In this document: one piece after another, positions 53,901 through 62,488 of the stretch
How the letters are laid out: every line of letters starts with the position of its first letter
How positions within the stretch are numbered: the first letter of the stretch is position 1
Assembly (NCBI GenBank): GCA_022822785.1
Contig: JAJEAL010000140.1
Span: 1-64,000, forward strand
Length of the DNA: 64,000 nt
Source: Candidatus Poribacteria bacterium
Lineage (GTDB): Bacteria; Poribacteria; WGA-4E; PCPOR2b
Direction: 5' to 3'
The notes under the pieces: generated by a model
Told to the model about the DNA's origin: nothing
What the model saw: only the letters and a program-made list of their open reading frames with translations
Databases searched by the model: none
Program-made: the position numbers and the translations under genes

Positions 53901-54161
53901 AATTACAACCCGCCTGTTTTTAACCCCTCTATCCCCGCTTATCACGGTCCCGACAGGTCGGGATCCCGATTTATCGGGAGGGGTCATTGAGTATTCAGGC
54001 ACGAGAGTCCAGTTAAATTCTCGCCCACAATGTTGGAGGAGGGATTGGAACGCCGATCGGACAGCAGTTTCATGTGTAAAGCCGAGTTGGTCAAACTGTT
54101 CAAGAGCGTCGTAGTAATCCCTAATCGGTTTGTGTGTGGGTTTGAGATTCAAGGTTGTCAT
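51000..54161 (-). CDS. Type ISP-like restriction-modification protein without helicase
   Basis: 1053 residues. N-terminal nuclease-type fold with D88 in RRVVIDGALID and E103/K105 in GYWEAKD. N6-adenine methyltransferase domain (about 320-620): YTPQPIVDFMVRSVEEILGA, AdoMet motif DPFVGTGNF near 365 and catalytic NPPY near 465. The C-terminal Type ISP specificity-like domain runs from about 640 to the end. The helicase part found in full Type ISP enzymes is missing. Residues about 61-73 derive from an inserted palindromic repeat (53948-53979). No separate specificity gene is seen, so it may act alone like Type IIG. Confidence 0.8.
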   Translation of the reverse strand: MTTLNLKPTHKPIRDYYDALEQFDQLGFTHETAVRSAFQSLLQHCGREFNWTLVPEYSMTPPDKSGSRPVGTVISGDRGVKNRRVVIDGALIDSFQLSHGYWEAKDIHDNLQVEIQHKFDAGYPRDNILFQTPKRAILWQNDQRVLDADLTDATQLIETLQAFFSHRPQAYVEWETAVAQFKDRVPALGRGLAVLIEKERETNHRFAAAFRAFHEKCCQSINPDLSEAAVEEMLIQHLLTERIFRTVFDNPDFTRRNVIASEIEKVIDALTSHSFSRDGFLRSLDRFYIAIEETARTISDFSQKQGFLNTVYEQFFQGFSVEVADTHGIVYTPQPIVDFMVRSVEEILGAEFNRSLSDSGVHIIDPFVGTGNFIVRIMREIQKTALADKYQSELHCNEVMLLPYYIASMNIEHELFEATGEYQPFEGICLVDTFELVEDRQLPLFTEANTRRVEDQKKVPMFVVIGNPPYNAGQINENDNNKNRKYPTMDARVAETYVKDSTATLKNKLYDPYIKAIRWAADRIGEEGVVTFITNNSFLGDVAFDGMRKHLADDFDAIYILDLGGNARKGLKVSDANVFGIRVGVSINLFVKKKRGANGTTTDESGSDPARIFYYRTDDLWNKKRKFDFLNEHGHIGNIDWQTIDPDARYTWLTEGLHAEFETFIPMGTKRAKGAKGEAVDVVFQTHSLGVSTNRDAWARNFNQNTLAENMRGMIDTYNTEVDRWKRRANRDTNVDDFVVYDDVKIKWSSGLKQKLESGQITEFVKSKIRQFLYRPFTKSNLYFDRMVNDRVLLFPSIFPTSETEAENRVICLTDKGSEKPFMILMSHHLADLHVVGPGCGTQCFPFYTYDEAGRNRRENITDWALKQFRVHYRDETIGKWDIFHYTYALLHHPDYRERYQANLKRDLPRLPYTPDFWTFAKAGERLGEIHIGYEAADEYPIKKVETPGKPLDWRVEKMRLSKDKTQLAYNDFLTLDGIPAKVFDYKLGNRSALEWVIDQYRVKTDKRSGIINDPNREDDPQYIVKLIGKVITVSLETVEIVERLPDLGLLAD
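53948..53979. repeat. Two abutting 16-base palindromes inside a coding sequence
   Basis: TCCCGACAGGTCGGGA (53948-53963) is followed directly by TCCCGATTTATCGGGA (53964-53979), the same core as the intergenic repeat at 55816 and 57529. It encodes part of the N-terminal region of the restriction-modification protein, in frame and without a stop, in a spot where relatives typically go straight from the VPE strand to the nuclease aspartate. Confidence 0.75.
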
Positions 54162-54178
54162 GTAAAAACACCTCCGCT

Positions 54179-54976
54179 TTATCCGACTCGTGCACTCAAG
54201 CCGCCGTCAACGGGCAGCAGCACCCCTGTAATATACCGTGCATCGTCGGACGCGAGGAACGCAGCTGCAGCTGCGACATCCCAGCCGGAGCCCATCTTTT
54301 GACGAAGGGGCACATCTTCGTCCCGTTCTCGGCGGATAACTTCGTGGCTCACTCCGCGCTCTGTGACCCGTCGCTCAATCGCCATGGGCGTATCCATCAG
54401 ACCGGGCAAAATCGCATTCACACGCACCCCATATTCCGCATTTTCAATGGCGAGATTTTGTGTCATCGCATTGATCGCCGCCTTGCTGGTTTTGTAGGCG
54501 AGCATGGTCGGTCGCGTACAGAGCGATGCCGTTGAGGAGATGTTGATAATGACCCCCGATCCTTGGGCTCGCATCACGGGCAGGGCATGTTTGATTGTAA
54601 GAAACATGCCTTTGAGGTTGATATCCATCAATAGTTCCCAATTCGCCTCAGTCACATCAGCGGTGTCAGCGTCACCCGCTGCGATCCCGACGTTGTTATG
54701 CAGGATATCTATCCGTCCGTAACGCGTGACACAGGTTTCGATAATTGCCTGACACTCCTCCTCAACGGTTATGTCCGCAGCGAAAACCGAGGCTTCGCCG
54801 TCAACTTCCTTTATCATCCGGGCGGTATCTTCCGCTGAATCGGGCCGTTTATCAATAAGGAGCACCCGTGCCCCTTCCTTTGCGAAGCGAATCGCGGTTG
54901 CCCTGCCGTTACCGATGGTTTCCCCCGGCGTTTGACCCGCACCAACGACGATGGCAATTTTGCCACTGAGCGACAT
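54179..54976 (-). CDS. SDR-family oxidoreductase
   Basis: 265 residues. N-terminal VVGAGQTPGETIGNGRATAI (a long variant of the TGxxxGxG loop), NNVG (about 91-94), catalytic Ser in NISSTASLCTRP and Tyr/Lys in LAYKTSKAAINAMTQ, ending GVLLPVDGGLSARV. Probably oxidises or reduces a sugar or small alcohol. It begins 27 bases after the next gene on the minus strand ends, so both may share a transcript. Confidence 0.87.
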   Translation of the reverse strand: MSLSGKIAIVVGAGQTPGETIGNGRATAIRFAKEGARVLLIDKRPDSAEDTARMIKEVDGEASVFAADITVEEECQAIIETCVTRYGRIDILHNNVGIAAGDADTADVTEANWELLMDINLKGMFLTIKHALPVMRAQGSGVIINISSTASLCTRPTMLAYKTSKAAINAMTQNLAIENAEYGVRVNAILPGLMDTPMAIERRVTERGVSHEVIRRERDEDVPLRQKMGSGWDVAAAAAFLASDDARYITGVLLPVDGGLSARVG

Positions 54977-55003
54977 ATTCGATCTCCTTTCAGCCTTTAC
55001 ATG

Positions 55004-55606
55004 CTATGGGTTTTCAATCCCAACGAACGGTGCCTCCTCACCGGCGGGGATTGGCACCTCAAATACATTCAGCGTCATTGACACCAAGGTGTAGTAACCT
55101 AGCAGGATTACTAGCTCCACAACCTCCGCTTCACCGAGCAGTTCAACTGCTTCGTCGTATAGATGATCTGACACGCGATGTTGGTCGAGCAATTCATGGG
55201 CAAAGTTATAGACTAACGCCTCGGTAGGATTGGAGAAATCTGGGAGAGTCCCCCCCTTGACGCTCTCTATTACCCCTTCATTCAAACCTTCCCGTCTTGC
55301 AATTCGCTCATGTGCCCACCACTCATATTGTGCCTTCCATTTGGCAGCAACGATTAGGATTGCAAGCTCCCGGAGCTGCGGCGGGAGCGCACTTTCAAAG
55401 CGGACAGTCTCACCGAGCCGCTGTGCCGCCTCGCCTAACACCGGGCTTCTGAGCCATGCGTTGAAGGGACCGCTCATCCCCCCTTCTGTGTTGAGGAGAT
55501 CTTCGGGCGCCCGTCCCTCGCCACGCTTGCCACTAGTGATACTTTTGAAGAGACGTTCTTGTGCGTCAGTAAAGTTTTCAGGCGTAATGTATGATATTCG
55601 ACCCAT
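55004..55606 (-). CDS. Carboxymuconolactone decarboxylase (AhpD-like) family protein
   Basis: 200 residues, all helical. The middle (LRELAILIVAAKWKAQYEWW, then AHERIARREGLNEGVIESV) and VELVILLGYYTLVSMTLNVF match the CMD/AhpD fold. The CxxC pair of the AhpD peroxidase group is absent here, so it is more like the decarboxylase or a ring-cleavage-related enzyme. Located upstream of the SDR on the same strand. Confidence 0.82.
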   Translation of the reverse strand: MGRISYITPENFTDAQERLFKSITSGKRGEGRAPEDLLNTEGGMSGPFNAWLRSPVLGEAAQRLGETVRFESALPPQLRELAILIVAAKWKAQYEWWAHERIARREGLNEGVIESVKGGTLPDFSNPTEALVYNFAHELLDQHRVSDHLYDEAVELLGEAEVVELVILLGYYTLVSMTLNVFEVPIPAGEEAPFVGIENP

Positions 55607-55807
55607 TTCTCAATTCCTTTTTACATGCGTTGATAGAGCATAACTATCTGAATGAATTTCGATGAACTAATGCGAAGAAAGGCGGAGTAACTCTATCACG
55701 CCCACTGTGCGGAGTCAAGCGCAAAGTGGGGAACGTTTAGGGTCATTGGGGCAAGTCCGAGGGAGCGGGGAGGGGAAATTGGCTGTGTCCGCATTCTATA
55801 AACACAT

Positions 55808-55845
55808 CGCTCCTCCCCGATAAATCGGGATTCAAAACTGGAGCG
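55808..55845. repeat. Hairpin nested in a hairpin (CGCTCC...GGAGCG with CCCGATAAATCGGGA inside)
   Basis: Outer arms CGCTCC (55808-55813) and GGAGCG (55840-55845) surround the palindrome CCCGATAAATCGGG (55816-55829) followed by TTCAAAAC. The outer pair alone, with only a 3-base loop, is the repeat at 49279. This reads as one repeat type inserted in the loop of another. Confidence 0.7.
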
Positions 55846-55897
55846 AAGATATCCGTCAGATAGATACAGTGAAATCCAACGTCAGTAGTCAATTCTC

Positions 55898-56061
55898 ATG
55901 AAGTTTAATTTTTTAATTCGGTAATTGCCGAGTGATGCCCGGTGCGCTTGGAACGGGCTCCCGTTTGGTAGGCGCTGTTTCTAACTGCGCCGTTTCAACC
56001 CACGCACCTACCGGGCCCGGGGGAAAATACAAAATTACCGAATTATTTTCTGAAACCTCAT
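55898..56061. mobile_element. MITE, type II (164 bases)
   Basis: Left end ATGAAGTTTAATTTTTTAAT, continuing TCGGTAATT. The right end read as reverse complement is ATGAGGTTTCAGAAAATAAT, continuing TCGGTAATT. The interior carries GGTAGGCGCTGTTTCTAACT and an ACCTACCGGG arm. The gap from 55607 to 56264 holds this and the nested hairpin at 55808, and no gene. A shorter relative lies inside the composite at 57396. Confidence 0.7.
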
Positions 56062-56264
56062 CAAAATTGATATTCCGGTGTCAAGATATGAATCTCGACC
56101 TACGAGATCTTTCCACCAAATAAATCTGTAACAACCTCTTGCCATATCGTCTCCGAAGTTTTTCGTGGTTTCCCGCCTGCGTTTGTGATAACATCCGAGC
56201 GATCAAAAATATATCGTGTAAGACTTTCGCACATTTTCATAGTTCATAGATGAGGGAAGACATA

Positions 56265-57323
56265 ATGAAGACTTACCGAGTGGCGATTGTGGGGCTAGGG
56301 CGCATGGGCAGCACACTTGACCAATCGATTGCGGCAGCGTCCCATGTGAGCGAGCGGCTCCAAGTGGTGGCAGGGGCGGAAACGATTCCAGAGCGGAGGA
56401 CAGCGTTCCAAGAGAAATGGGGCATAGAAACAGTTTACGAAGACTACCAAGAGATGATTGAGAAGGAACAGCCGGATATAGTGGCGGTGTGCACGACAGC
56501 GACCGGTTTGCCCAAACCGGGCAATCGCGCGCCATCAACCACCTTTCGGGACGACGCCCACGCGGATATGGCGGTTTATGCGGCTAACACCGGTGTGCCG
56601 ATGCTCTTTGTGGAGAAGGCAATCTCCTGTTCTGTGCAGAAAGCTGATGAGGTACTTGAAGCCTGCCGTGAACACGGCACCGCGTTTAACACCGGCGTAT
56701 TGAGACGGTTCAACGGACGGTACAAGCGGATACGTGAGATGATTGCACGAGGGGATATCGGTGAGCCACAAGCCGCGGTGGTGTATGGCGCCGCCAGTCT
56801 GATGCACGTGCACATCCACTGGATGGATACCGTCTCCTATTTGTTGGGAGACCCGGATATCGCGGCGGTACGGGGGGATCTGTTGCCCAGGAGCATAGAG
56901 GTTAAAGACAACCGACTTGAGGAAGACCCGCAGGGACTTTTTCAGATCGCCTTCGCCAACGGGATCGAAGCGTGGTCGGTGCCGAACGGGGGACGTGAGT
57001 ATGAGATAGTCGGGACGGAAGGCACTATCCGCTCGATGTGGGACGGTGCAGCGGTGACTTTCCGAAAGGTAGATGGCACCAACGGTTGGCCCCTGCAATG
57101 GGAAGGAGAGATATTCCCAGAGGAGACCCCGGTCAGTACAGTCGTCTCCTGTCTAGAGGACCTAGTAGACGCCCACGAGTTGAGTCGCCCGTCATTGGGC
57201 AATATTGAGGTCACACACCCAATTACGGAGGCGTGCATCACCGTGGCAGAGAGCCACCGGCAGGGCGGTCGGTGGATAGAGTTGCCGATGCAAAATCGAG
57301 ATTTGTATGTTTTCCATGTATGA
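56265..57323 (+). CDS. Gfo/Idh/MocA-family oxidoreductase
   Basis: 352 residues from ATG 56265, chosen because GAGGGAAG lies upstream; 56250 is also possible. Rossmann motif VAIVGLGRMGSTL (about 5-17), the FVEKAISCS segment in place of EKP, and HIHWMDTVSYLL with a catalytic histidine (about 178-189). Reduces or oxidises a sugar or related compound with NAD(P). Followed at once by a composite MITE. Confidence 0.87.
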   Translation: MKTYRVAIVGLGRMGSTLDQSIAAASHVSERLQVVAGAETIPERRTAFQEKWGIETVYEDYQEMIEKEQPDIVAVCTTATGLPKPGNRAPSTTFRDDAHADMAVYAANTGVPMLFVEKAISCSVQKADEVLEACREHGTAFNTGVLRRFNGRYKRIREMIARGDIGEPQAAVVYGAASLMHVHIHWMDTVSYLLGDPDIAAVRGDLLPRSIEVKDNRLEEDPQGLFQIAFANGIEAWSVPNGGREYEIVGTEGTIRSMWDGAAVTFRKVDGTNGWPLQWEGEIFPEETPVSTVVSCLEDLVDAHELSRPSLGNIEVTHPITEACITVAESHRQGGRWIELPMQNRDLYVFHV

Positions 57324-57329
57324 AGCATC

Positions 57330-57591
57330 TATGGTAGATTTTAGAATTATGATGGATATTAGAATTAATGGAAGACTCCAAACCTGTACTGTTAGATGAA
57401 GTTTCAGAAAATAATCTGGTAACTCTATATTTCCCCAAGACCCGGTAGGCGCGGTTTGCAACCGCGCTGGTGTCAATAGCAAATTACTCAATTAATAAAT
57501 TAATCTTCATGAAACCGCACCTACCGGCCCCGATAAATCGGGATCGAAACCGAGGGGCGAAAGTGTTTATTTATTTTTAGACTTCACCATA
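57330..57591. mobile_element. Composite MITE: type I element carrying a type II insertion
   Basis: Outer ends TATGGTAGATTTTAGAATTA (57330-57349) and, at the right, a TTATTTTTAGACTTCACCAT arm ending at 57591 match the type I copies at 17811 and 30131, with AAAGTGT inside the right end. The inner block 57396-57510 has type II ends. The right half holds CCCCGATAAATCGGGATCGA. Total 262 bases, more than twice the other type I copies because of the insertion. Confidence 0.65.
57396..57510. mobile_element. Nested MITE, type II (115 bases)
   Basis: ATGAAGTTTCAGAAAATAAT at the left and, as reverse complement of the right end, ATGAAGATTAATTTATTAAT. It matches the element at 55898 but is shorter and more decayed, and it interrupts the type I element surrounding it. 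CCGGTAGGCGCGGTTTGCAA in its interior is shared with other copies. Confidence 0.65.
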
Positions 57592-57640
57592 ATATGAATT
57601 AACCCCCTAATGCCGAGCAATGATGAATCGGAGAAACAGT

Positions 57641-59281
57641 ATGACCTATCGTAATATCTTAGAAAAAATTCGACTTGCCTTTCCACAACCGGTATCCGAC
57701 ACGATACATGACTCATATTTTATCCACTCTATTATGCGCGCCTTGGACCGGGTTGATGACCTGAAAACACACCTGCCGATGCTCGGCGATTTCGTGGAGG
57801 GCGATTTCGAGCAAGCGAGACGGGCAACGCTACCGGATAGTATGGCTTCAGTTGAGGAGGTTACAGCTGACCTTGTGAGTTATCTTCGAGGGATGACCAT
57901 CTTTGGGCATCCCCGAACGCAACAGAACGTTATTCCGCCCCCAACGATTCCAAGCCTGATTGGGGTACTTCTCGCCTCTCTGTATAATCCGAACATGGCT
58001 TGGGATGAATACAGTCGCTTGGTGGCGTTGGCTGAAGTTGAGGCGGTCGCTATGACAGCACAACTGATTGGATATGATCCGGAACAGGCGAGCGGTGTAT
58101 TTACCTTTGGTGGCACCGCAACAACACTCTATGGCGTGAAGCTGGGGCTTGAAAAGGCGTGTCCGGGGACGATACAGACCGGTGCCCCTGAAGATGCTGT
58201 CGTCCTTGTATCGGACGCGGGGCACTACTGCGCTGCTAACATTGCCGGTTGGCTCGGAATAGGAACGAATAATCTGATTACAATCCCAACAACCGACGAA
58301 AACGAAATAGACCTCACACAACTTGAGCGGGAGGTACGGGGGGCACTAGAGAACGGGAAAAAGATTGCCGCTATCATTGCGACGTTGGGGACCACCGACG
58401 CTTTCGGATTGGACGATTTAGAACGGATTGTCGCTTTACGAGACAGGTTAGTTGAGGAATTCGGGCTGGACTACCAACCACATATCCACGCAGACGCCGT
58501 TATCGGGTGGGCTTGGTCAGTCTTCAATGACTACGATTTCGAGAACAATCCGCTGGGGTTTCGTCCACGCACCATCCGCGCATTAGCGGGCGCGTGTCGG
58601 CGCATACGCCATTTATCTCTAGCAGATTCAGTTGGAATAGACTTTCATAAAACCGGTTTTGCGCCTTACATCTCCAGCCTTGTGCTCGTCAAAGACCAAG
58701 CGGATTTGGAATTGGTGATACGGCACCCGGAGCAGATGCCGTATCTCTACCAGTTTGGGGAACATCGTCCGGGAATGTATACACTTGAAACATCCAGAGC
58801 CGGGACGGGGCCTCTTGCTGCCCTCGCCAATTTTCGACTGTTCGGTGAGGAAGGTTTAAGAGTCATCCTTGGACATATCGTCGAGATGACCCAACTTCTG
58901 CGGGAACACCTTGAAGGACACGAAGGCACAACTGTGCTGAACCGCGAGAATTTCGGAACAGTCACGCTCTTCCGTGCCTATCCGATTGGTATTGACACCT
59001 TCTCAATCAAGCGACATGAATTTGAGGACGCTGCCTACCACGATAGCTTGCTTAAACACAACGATTACAACCGAGAAATTTCTGAATATGTCCATTCGGA
59101 GGCGATGGAAGGCAGAGGGGTTGTGATTTCCATAACAGACTGCTATCGGCGAACTCAATACGGCGAACCGATTGTAGCACTGAAGTCATTTATCCTGTCC
59201 CCATTTGTCGATGAAACCGATGTCGAAATGGTTGTCTCCAAGGTCTTGGAGGCGAGGGGAAAGGTGAGTGGGATATGTTGA
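57641..59281 (+). CDS. PLP-dependent group II decarboxylase
   Basis: 546 residues from ATG 57641 (CGGAGA seven bases upstream). Earlier ATGs at 57620 and 57623 lie in the AT-rich leader. Glutamate/aromatic amino acid decarboxylase fold-type I: VFTFGGTATTLYGVKLGLEK (about 153-172), VSDAGHYCAANIAGWLG, HADAVIGWAW with the PLP-stabilising aspartate, and the PLP lysine in VGIDFHKTGFAPY (about residue 339). Substrate probably an aromatic or acidic amino acid; not determinable. Confidence 0.88.
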   Translation: MTYRNILEKIRLAFPQPVSDTIHDSYFIHSIMRALDRVDDLKTHLPMLGDFVEGDFEQARRATLPDSMASVEEVTADLVSYLRGMTIFGHPRTQQNVIPPPTIPSLIGVLLASLYNPNMAWDEYSRLVALAEVEAVAMTAQLIGYDPEQASGVFTFGGTATTLYGVKLGLEKACPGTIQTGAPEDAVVLVSDAGHYCAANIAGWLGIGTNNLITIPTTDENEIDLTQLEREVRGALENGKKIAAIIATLGTTDAFGLDDLERIVALRDRLVEEFGLDYQPHIHADAVIGWAWSVFNDYDFENNPLGFRPRTIRALAGACRRIRHLSLADSVGIDFHKTGFAPYISSLVLVKDQADLELVIRHPEQMPYLYQFGEHRPGMYTLETSRAGTGPLAALANFRLFGEEGLRVILGHIVEMTQLLREHLEGHEGTTVLNRENFGTVTLFRAYPIGIDTFSIKRHEFEDAAYHDSLLKHNDYNREISEYVHSEAMEGRGVVISITDCYRRTQYGEPIVALKSFILSPFVDETDVEMVVSKVLEARGKVSGIC

Positions 59282-59378
59282 AGGAGAGTGTAAAGCGCTA
59301 CGAGCAATAAGATCTGATGCGTGAAACGTGAATACAATCGGTTCATTAGTCCGGTTAGTTTCCGGCCCACTAGGTCCG

Positions 59379-60527
59379 TCAGAACATGCCCTCCGGCTCC
59401 AGTCCCAAGAAAAACTGACCCGCCGTTTCATAGTGCGCCATACGTCCCTGAATCTGCTGCGTGATAACGTGCGCGTCCTGAAACCGGCGTTGAATCGGCT
59501 TGTGCTCGAAAATGGAGTCGGAACCACACACCTCATAGACAATATCGACCGCCGCGGCAGCCATGCGGATCGCGTGCGTTGAAGCTAGTCGTAATCGGAT
59601 GCGCTCCTCAAGCGTCAGGGCGTGAACCGTGCAGGCACTCTCCCACGCTGCGGCTGCGGCCTCGAGCAGAAACGCACGTGCTGCCCCCCAGATCGCCTCC
59701 GCTCTGCCGATCTCACGTTGGACGATAGGTTTATCTCGCAACAGATTTTGATCAAAGCGTGGACGCTTCCCACCCGCCAACTCAACCGCGGCATCAAGCG
59801 CAGAACGGGCAACGCCAAGTGCCGCGCACGCAAACCCCGAAGCAAAGAGTAGCAATATCGGCATCACATACAATGGTCCCTCCTCACGCGGGGTCTTGGC
59901 TGGATTGAAAGTCCGCTTACTAGGGACGAAGACATCCTCCACTTCAAAACTGAAAGTTCCAGTCCCCCGCAGTCCATTGACCTGCCACACATCTACGAGG
60001 TTCACCTGTTCCTTCGGCATGATTAGCATCCGATCCTCCCTCTTGTCGGTCGAAGGATCTGTGACGGGAGCAACCGCCGCCATCCACGTAGCATGGCGGC
60101 AGCCGCTGCTAAAATTCCATCGTCCAGTGAGGCGGTAACCTCCATTGACCGGAAGGGCAGACGCGTTTGTTGGAGGACCGTTTGCGACCACCGCCCGCGG
60201 CTTACCCCAAATCTCCCGCGCTAACGGCTCAGGCATTTTTGCGGAAACCGTTGCAAAGACGTTATTTTGGTTGATACACCAAGCGGTGCTACCATCCACC
60301 TCAGCGAAGGTCTGAACGATAGAGAGGTGCTCTAGATAGTCAATCTCCCCGCCACCGAGGGAGCGCGGCACCAGTAAGCGGAAGAACCCCTGGTCCGCAA
60401 GTTCGGCAAAAAGTTCCCCAGGCAGTTCTCGTTCGCGATCAATACGGTCTGCCGCCGCAGCGACACGAGGGGCGAGTTGATGTGCTGTAGCGAGAAAAGA
60501 GTCGGGATTGTTTTGGGTGGATGACAT
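59379..60527 (-). CDS. Acyl-CoA dehydrogenase-fold flavin monooxygenase
   Basis: 382 residues from ATG 60527. Acyl-CoA dehydrogenase-like fold with HsaA-type features: DQGFFRLLVPRSLGGGEIDY (about 44-63), FSSGCRHATWM, RRFQDAHVITQQIQGRMAHY near the end, no catalytic Glu of true acyl-CoA dehydrogenases at the expected place. More likely a flavin-dependent hydroxylase component that needs a separate reductase, none of which is nearby. Confidence 0.82.
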   Translation of the reverse strand: MSSTQNNPDSFLATAHQLAPRVAAAADRIDRERELPGELFAELADQGFFRLLVPRSLGGGEIDYLEHLSIVQTFAEVDGSTAWCINQNNVFATVSAKMPEPLAREIWGKPRAVVANGPPTNASALPVNGGYRLTGRWNFSSGCRHATWMAAVAPVTDPSTDKREDRMLIMPKEQVNLVDVWQVNGLRGTGTFSFEVEDVFVPSKRTFNPAKTPREEGPLYVMPILLLFASGFACAALGVARSALDAAVELAGGKRPRFDQNLLRDKPIVQREIGRAEAIWGAARAFLLEAAAAAWESACTVHALTLEERIRLRLASTHAIRMAAAAVDIVYEVCGSDSIFEHKPIQRRFQDAHVITQQIQGRMAHYETAGQFFLGLEPEGMF

Positions 60528-60655
60528 TTTTCGCCTCACGTTTTAAGGACGGTTTCTCAGGTCAATCTGAGGTCAAATCAGTGGTGAATTTCTCGGAGGA
60601 CAGATGAGAATTGTGGGCTATAGTATCATAGATTGATGCAATCCTTCAACCCTTC

Positions 60656-60684
60656 TTGACAATGGAGGCACTTGATGCTACACT
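60656..60684 (+). promoter_or_regulatory. Sigma-70-type promoter of the PrpD-like gene
   Basis: TTGACA at 60656 and TACACT at 60679 with 17 bases between. 48 bases before the ATG at 60733. The match to the -35 consensus is exact. Confidence 0.65.
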
Positions 60685-60732
60685 CGTTCAGCAAGTTTGT
60701 CAGCAAGATTGATAAAAAAGAAGGGGGTTTCT

Positions 60733-62175
60733 ATGGCATCACACATCTCAAACACTCGACCTGACCCTGACCCAATACTTGTTGACATCGCTGCATATGT
60801 CGCACGCGATGTTATTGACAGCGACCTCGCTTACGAGACCGCGCGACACTGTTTGATGGACTCGCTCGGTTGTGCGCTGTTGGCACTGCGGTATCCTGAG
60901 TGCACGAAACATCTGGGACCAACGGTTCCCGGCACGCATGTCCCGCACGGTGCCCGCGTTCCGGGGACGCAATTTGAATTAGATCCGGTGCAAGCAGCCT
61001 ATAACATCGGTTGTCTAATTCGATGGCTGGACTACAACGATACATGGCTCGCGGCAGAATGGGGTCATCCGTCCGACAATCTGGGCGGAATCCTAGCAGT
61101 CGCAGATTACTTGAGTCGCCGGAACTTGGCAGCGGGTCGTCCGCCACTTTTGGTGCGCGATCTCCTCACCGCCATGATTAAAGCGCACGAAATTCAGGGC
61201 GTACTTGCGCTGGAAAACAGCTTGAACCGTGTTGGTTTGGATCATGTGCACTTTGTGAAAGTTGCATCAACCGCGGTTGTGACAGGGCTGCTAGGTGGTA
61301 GTGAGCCGGAGATCATTGATGCGGTTTCTAACGCCTTCGCTGACGGGGGAAGACTACGGGTCTACCGCCAGGCACCGAACACCGGTTCACGAAAGTCGTG
61401 GGCGGCGGGCGATGCCACCAGTCGTGCGGTATGGTTAGCATTGATGACAATGAAGGGAGAAATGGGATATCCATCCGTGTTGTCTGCTGAAGAGTGGGGC
61501 TTTTGCGATGTGCTGTTCAAAGGGACACCGTTCGTTCGTCGGCAGCCTTACGGGTCTTATGTGATGGAGAACATCCTGTTTAAGATTGCGTTTCCAGCAG
61601 AATTTCACGCACAAACAGCGGTGGAATGCGCTTTCACACTGCATGACGAAGTGAGAAATCGGTTGGATGAAATCGCTGAGGTAACAATCACGACACACGA
61701 ATCGGCAGTTCGCATCATCTCAAAGACGGGCCCGCTGCACAATCCAGCGGATCGGGATCACTGCCTCCAATACATGGTAGCAATTGGACTAATCTATGGC
61801 ACACTTACCGCCGACCACTATGAGGATGAGATTGCCGCTGATCCGCGCATCGACGGCTTGCGCGAAAAGATGACCGTCAGAGAGGATCCACAGTATAGCA
61901 AAGACTACCTCGATCCGGACAAACGCTCAATCGCGAACGCACTCCACATCCGCTTCAAGGATGGCGCAACCACCGACCCAGTCGCGGTCGAATATCCGAT
62001 CGGGCATCGCCGTCGTCGTGCGGAAGGGATACCGTTATTGGAGGAGAAGTTTGCCAATAACTTGACGACCCAATTTCCGGCGAAGCAGGCACAGGCAATT
62101 ATGGCGCTCTGCCTAGATGGAGAACAGTTGGAAGCTACGCCGGTGAACGAATTTATGGGCATGTTTGTTATCTAA
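60733..62175 (+). CDS. MmgE/PrpD-family protein (2-methylcitrate dehydratase-like)
   Basis: 480 residues from ATG 60733, which has GAAGGGGG upstream. [20 protein letters not shown] (about 30-49), [20 protein letters not shown] and [20 protein letters not shown] segments and the [11 protein letters not shown] stretch near 300 are typical. Family members dehydrate 2-methylcitrate or iminodisuccinate. In this context no methylcitrate synthase or lyase genes are seen, so the substrate is open. Confidence 0.9.
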   Translation: MASHISNTRPDPDPILVDIAAYVARDVIDSDLAYETARHCLMDSLGCALLALRYPECTKHLGPTVPGTHVPHGARVPGTQFELDPVQAAYNIGCLIRWLDYNDTWLAAEWGHPSDNLGGILAVADYLSRRNLAAGRPPLLVRDLLTAMIKAHEIQGVLALENSLNRVGLDHVHFVKVASTAVVTGLLGGSEPEIIDAVSNAFADGGRLRVYRQAPNTGSRKSWAAGDATSRAVWLALMTMKGEMGYPSVLSAEEWGFCDVLFKGTPFVRRQPYGSYVMENILFKIAFPAEFHAQTAVECAFTLHDEVRNRLDEIAEVTITTHESAVRIISKTGPLHNPADRDHCLQYMVAIGLIYGTLTADHYEDEIAADPRIDGLREKMTVREDPQYSKDYLDPDKRSIANALHIRFKDGATTDPVAVEYPIGHRRRRAEGIPLLEEKFANNLTTQFPAKQAQAIMALCLDGEQLEATPVNEFMGMFVI

Positions 62176-62403
62176 CTGACCACAATCTTCCCAAAGGCGA
62201 ACGGAAAATCGGCAATTGTTATCCTCTCCTCCTGAACTGTCCGACCTGTTTTTTTATTCTATTTGAATTTAACGAAACCGAACAAAAAGAATCGTCGTTT
62301 GTTAAGCAGCATATACCACAAGATGTTGGGTTATTGAATCCAAAAGCATACAAGAAAAACTTGAAGAAAGTGCCGAAACCCGCATTGCCACTGTCTTTTT
62401 CGC

Positions 62404-62432
62404 TTGACAGGCTAATGTATGTATAGTATAAT
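62404..62432 (+). promoter_or_regulatory. Full-consensus sigma-70 promoter of the HU gene
   Basis: TTGACA at 62404-62409 and TATAAT at 62427-62432, exactly 17 bases apart, both perfect. 56 bases before the HU start codon, which has ATTAGGAGG upstream. Expected to be very strong. Confidence 0.85.
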
Positions 62433-62488
62433 TGGCATCAGTTTTTTTTGTGTGACTTTTTAGCATTTCCTATTAGGAGGATAGTAAT

